Below are positions 4,580 to 6,253 of a DNA stretch of 6,253 nt, piece after piece; positions within the stretch are counted from its first letter, which is position 1, and each line of letters opens with the position of its first letter. Below the pieces are notes generated by a model. That model was not told the DNA's origin. It did not search any database and saw nothing but the letters and a program-made list of their open reading frames with translations. Source of the stretch: Candidatus Woesebacteria bacterium (lineage in GTDB: Bacteria > Patescibacteriota > Microgenomatia > UBA8517); NCBI GenBank assembly GCA_016181165.1, contig JACOZU010000028.1, forward strand, positions 1 through 6,253. The letters are read 5' to 3'. Both the position numbers and the translations under genes were made by a program.

Positions 4580-6190
4580 ATGGCAAATGAAGAAAGGTTA
4601 AGACAGCTTCGGGAAATATCACAAGGCCAGCTTGACCCGAGTAGTTTATCGCCCAGATCCAGGGTTGGTTTTGGCCTTGAGCCGGGTTCGCCCGAAGGAG
4701 AATCTCTTACAAGTAGGGATCTTCCGTCTCCCGAACTACAGCTAGAAACTATCCAACGATTAAGCTTCCACGAGAGAATGCAGCTTTATCGGCTGAATTC
4801 TCCCCTTAAAGAGGCTGACTTAGCCTGTAGATTTACTCTTGAGGACATAGCTCGGGCCGACCCCCAAGTCTGCGATGTCCTCTGGGAAACTCTTAAAGTC
4901 TATCCTTTTGAAGGGTCCGACTTGGCAATGGCCGTTATTTTGTCTACAAAGGGATTGGGGCCGGACGGAAAAATTAACCTAGGAAGATTCAACCCCATGT
5001 TTATGACGGAAGAGGCATATAGAGAAAGAGGCGGAAAGTACGTTGTCCTAGTCGACAGTAATACGGGAGTTCCGGAAGGGAAGGTCCAAGGCCGTTTGCA
5101 AATTCCGGAAGAGCTTCTTTCCCAACTAAACGAAAGACTGACCTTACTTAATAGAATCCAGATAGACGAAAGACTGGGAGTAAAAACGCCGGTTTCAGGC
5201 GTTGATACGGTTACAGGATATAGTATTTTTCCGGAAGAAACTCCAGAAAACAGCTGGTTCTACAAAAAAGGCCAAATAGATTTGCTTTTGAAACTAGACT
5301 CCGGCAAGTCTTTGGTCATGACATTTAACGCCCTGGGCGACAACAAAAAACAAGGAAGTGTCAATCTGGTTCATTTTACCGATGGCCGTTTTGGGGTAGT
5401 CAATACCGTCAGAATGCTGGCCGGGGCGGGCTTGGAGAATAGAATTGAGATTTCCAGGGGTTATGCCGATGTCGCAGTTGGCAAATTAACCGAGGCTCTG
5501 CAAAAAAGATTCCAGATTGAAGGAATACGAGCTGACCAGCTTGGTATGGAGCTGGGGTTACTTGCAGAAAAAGCCGTAAAAGTTGAAACAAGAAGTCTTC
5601 GTAGTGATTTTGCTTTTGAAAACATAACGGTTCCTTTTAGAAGACTGCTTTATGATTCAGAAACTGTTTTGGCTGTAGCTCCAGGCTATGTACAGCAAGT
5701 GGCGGATGAATTTGAAGGCCTGTCAGCCATTAAAGTGACCGGCGAGGAAATGCTTGCTTTTATCGAGGACGGAAGCGTGGTTGATGCCTTCACACTTTCT
5801 TGTATGGCTTCGGAGTTTTTAAGGAGCGGGGAGGTAGTTCTTAATGAACGCTACGCTGATACCGACATTGTTTTAGAAAGAAGGAGTCTTCCCCAGCTTG
5901 GAGGAGAAGAGAGGTTGGTTGTTCCACAAGGGCCGGCTTTTAAGAGAAAGGGTTTGGTGAATGTTGGCAATATTCACCCCAATACCGGGGCAGCCAGATT
6001 TTGGTACAAAGCAAAATATTCGCTAGACCCTAGAGTTTTACCCGTCGGCCCAAAATATGAGAAGGTGGCAATAAGTAAGGTTTTGAATATGCTTAAGGAT
6101 TTGCAATTTAGTACCGCCGACGCTGCGACACTCTTTAGATCTTTACTTGGCCAAAGAGTTTTGATCCCGGGAGACCTCCGATTGATATAA
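4580..6190 (+). CDS. Hypothetical protein with a degenerate Nudix-like domain
   Basis: I do not recognise this 536-residue protein as a named family. It has no signal peptide, membrane segment or cysteine cluster, so it should be soluble and cytoplasmic. Residues 1-60 look disordered (rich in Ser, Pro, Glu); 60-125 are helical. Residues about 230-415 read like an ADP-ribose pyrophosphatase-type Nudix domain: LVHFTDGRFGVVNTVR (263-278), then the box region starting at RG (293-294), then FIEDGSVVDAFTLSCM (394-409), which resembles the family's closing I..G.I.DA.TL helix. In the Nudix box the two glycines are 21 apart as required (G294, G315), but the catalytic positions are V300, Q308, K309, Q312 and I313 instead of E, R, E, E, E, so it should not hydrolyse. 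Residues 460-525 may hold a second copy of the C-terminal half. ATG 4580 has no ribosome site. Confidence 0.85.
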   Translation: MANEERLRQLREISQGQLDPSSLSPRSRVGFGLEPGSPEGESLTSRDLPSPELQLETIQRLSFHERMQLYRLNSPLKEADLACRFTLEDIARADPQVCDVLWETLKVYPFEGSDLAMAVILSTKGLGPDGKINLGRFNPMFMTEEAYRERGGKYVVLVDSNTGVPEGKVQGRLQIPEELLSQLNERLTLLNRIQIDERLGVKTPVSGVDTVTGYSIFPEETPENSWFYKKGQIDLLLKLDSGKSLVMTFNALGDNKKQGSVNLVHFTDGRFGVVNTVRMLAGAGLENRIEISRGYADVAVGKLTEALQKRFQIEGIRADQLGMELGLLAEKAVKVETRSLRSDFAFENITVPFRRLLYDSETVLAVAPGYVQQVADEFEGLSAIKVTGEEMLAFIEDGSVVDAFTLSCMASEFLRSGEVVLNERYADTDIVLERRSLPQLGGEERLVVPQGPAFKRKGLVNVGNIHPNTGAARFWYKAKYSLDPRVLPVGPKYEKVAISKVLNMLKDLQFSTADAATLFRSLLGQRVLIPGDLRLI

Positions 6191-6191
6191 T
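6183..6191 (+). promoter_or_regulatory. Extended -10 promoter (TGATATAAT) of the gene at 6198
   Basis: A perfect TATAAT (6186-6191) with the TG extension two bases before it. It overlaps the stop of the previous gene. Start of transcription, about seven bases downstream, falls on or next to A6198, the first base of the next ATG. A weak -35 (TTGATC, 6161-6166) is 19 bases away. Confidence 0.6.
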
Positions 6192-6197
6192 ACTCAT

Positions 6198-6253
6198 ATG
6201 AACCCGGAAATTGAGGAGAGGAAAGAATTTAGCATTTCGCTTGTTGACTCCGA
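6198..6253 (+). CDS. Start of an unidentified gene, probably leaderless (partial)
   Basis: The frame from ATG 6198 stays open to the window end and reads MNPEIEERKEFSISLVDS. It has no Shine-Dalgarno site and the -10 box ends six bases before it, which fits a leaderless mRNA. The 18 residues are acidic and hydrophilic and give no family. It starts eight bases after the previous stop. Confidence 0.55.
   Translation, partial: MNPEIEERKEFSISLVDS

Overview
The window fits a bacterium of the Candidate Phyla Radiation (Patescibacteria), perhaps a Microgenomates-type lineage. The pointers are a 23S rRNA gene interrupted by a homing group I intron, compact gene spacing, a short four-domain protein S1, weak or absent Shine-Dalgarno sites and an apparently leaderless gene. 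The lineage is inferred from style and rRNA resemblance only; no search was possible.

Layout, all on the + strand. Bases 1 to about 679 are the 3' part of a group I intron whose P1/P2 and 5' exon lie upstream. It encodes a single-motif LAGLIDADG endonuclease (71-571). The 3' exon of the 23S rRNA follows (about 680-1512), from helix 69 to the 3' end, then a 23S-5S spacer with a nested palindrome, then a 5S rRNA that seems cut off at about 1684. After only about 30 bases come rpsA (1714-2808) and radA (2808-4109), which overlap by one base at TAATG. No terminator is visible between the rRNA and rpsA, so rRNA, S1 and RadA may share a transcript.

Bases 4110-4579 hold no protein gene but are rich in structure: a terminator-like hairpin, a 12-bp inverted repeat, a near-consensus promoter (TTGACA-N17-TAGAAT) followed by a candidate structured RNA, a 27-step imperfect hairpin, and a second promoter in front of a 536-residue protein of unknown role (4580-6190). 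That protein carries what looks like a Nudix fold whose box spacing is kept but whose catalytic glutamates are all gone. A further gene starts at 6198, probably leaderless, and runs off the end.

The most striking observation is in the rRNA. Compared by eye with E. coli, the 23S exon lacks two blocks of domain V: about 2042-2166, with the A2058-C2063 stretch, helix 73-75 strands and most of the L1 stalk, and about 2396-2429, helix 88. The 5S lacks its 3' third. Everything else aligns closely, and helix 89 even shows compensatory changes. This is therefore either an assembly defect, a recently broken rrn copy, or a really unusual ribosome; read mapping would decide. E. coli numbers are from memory and may be off by a few positions.
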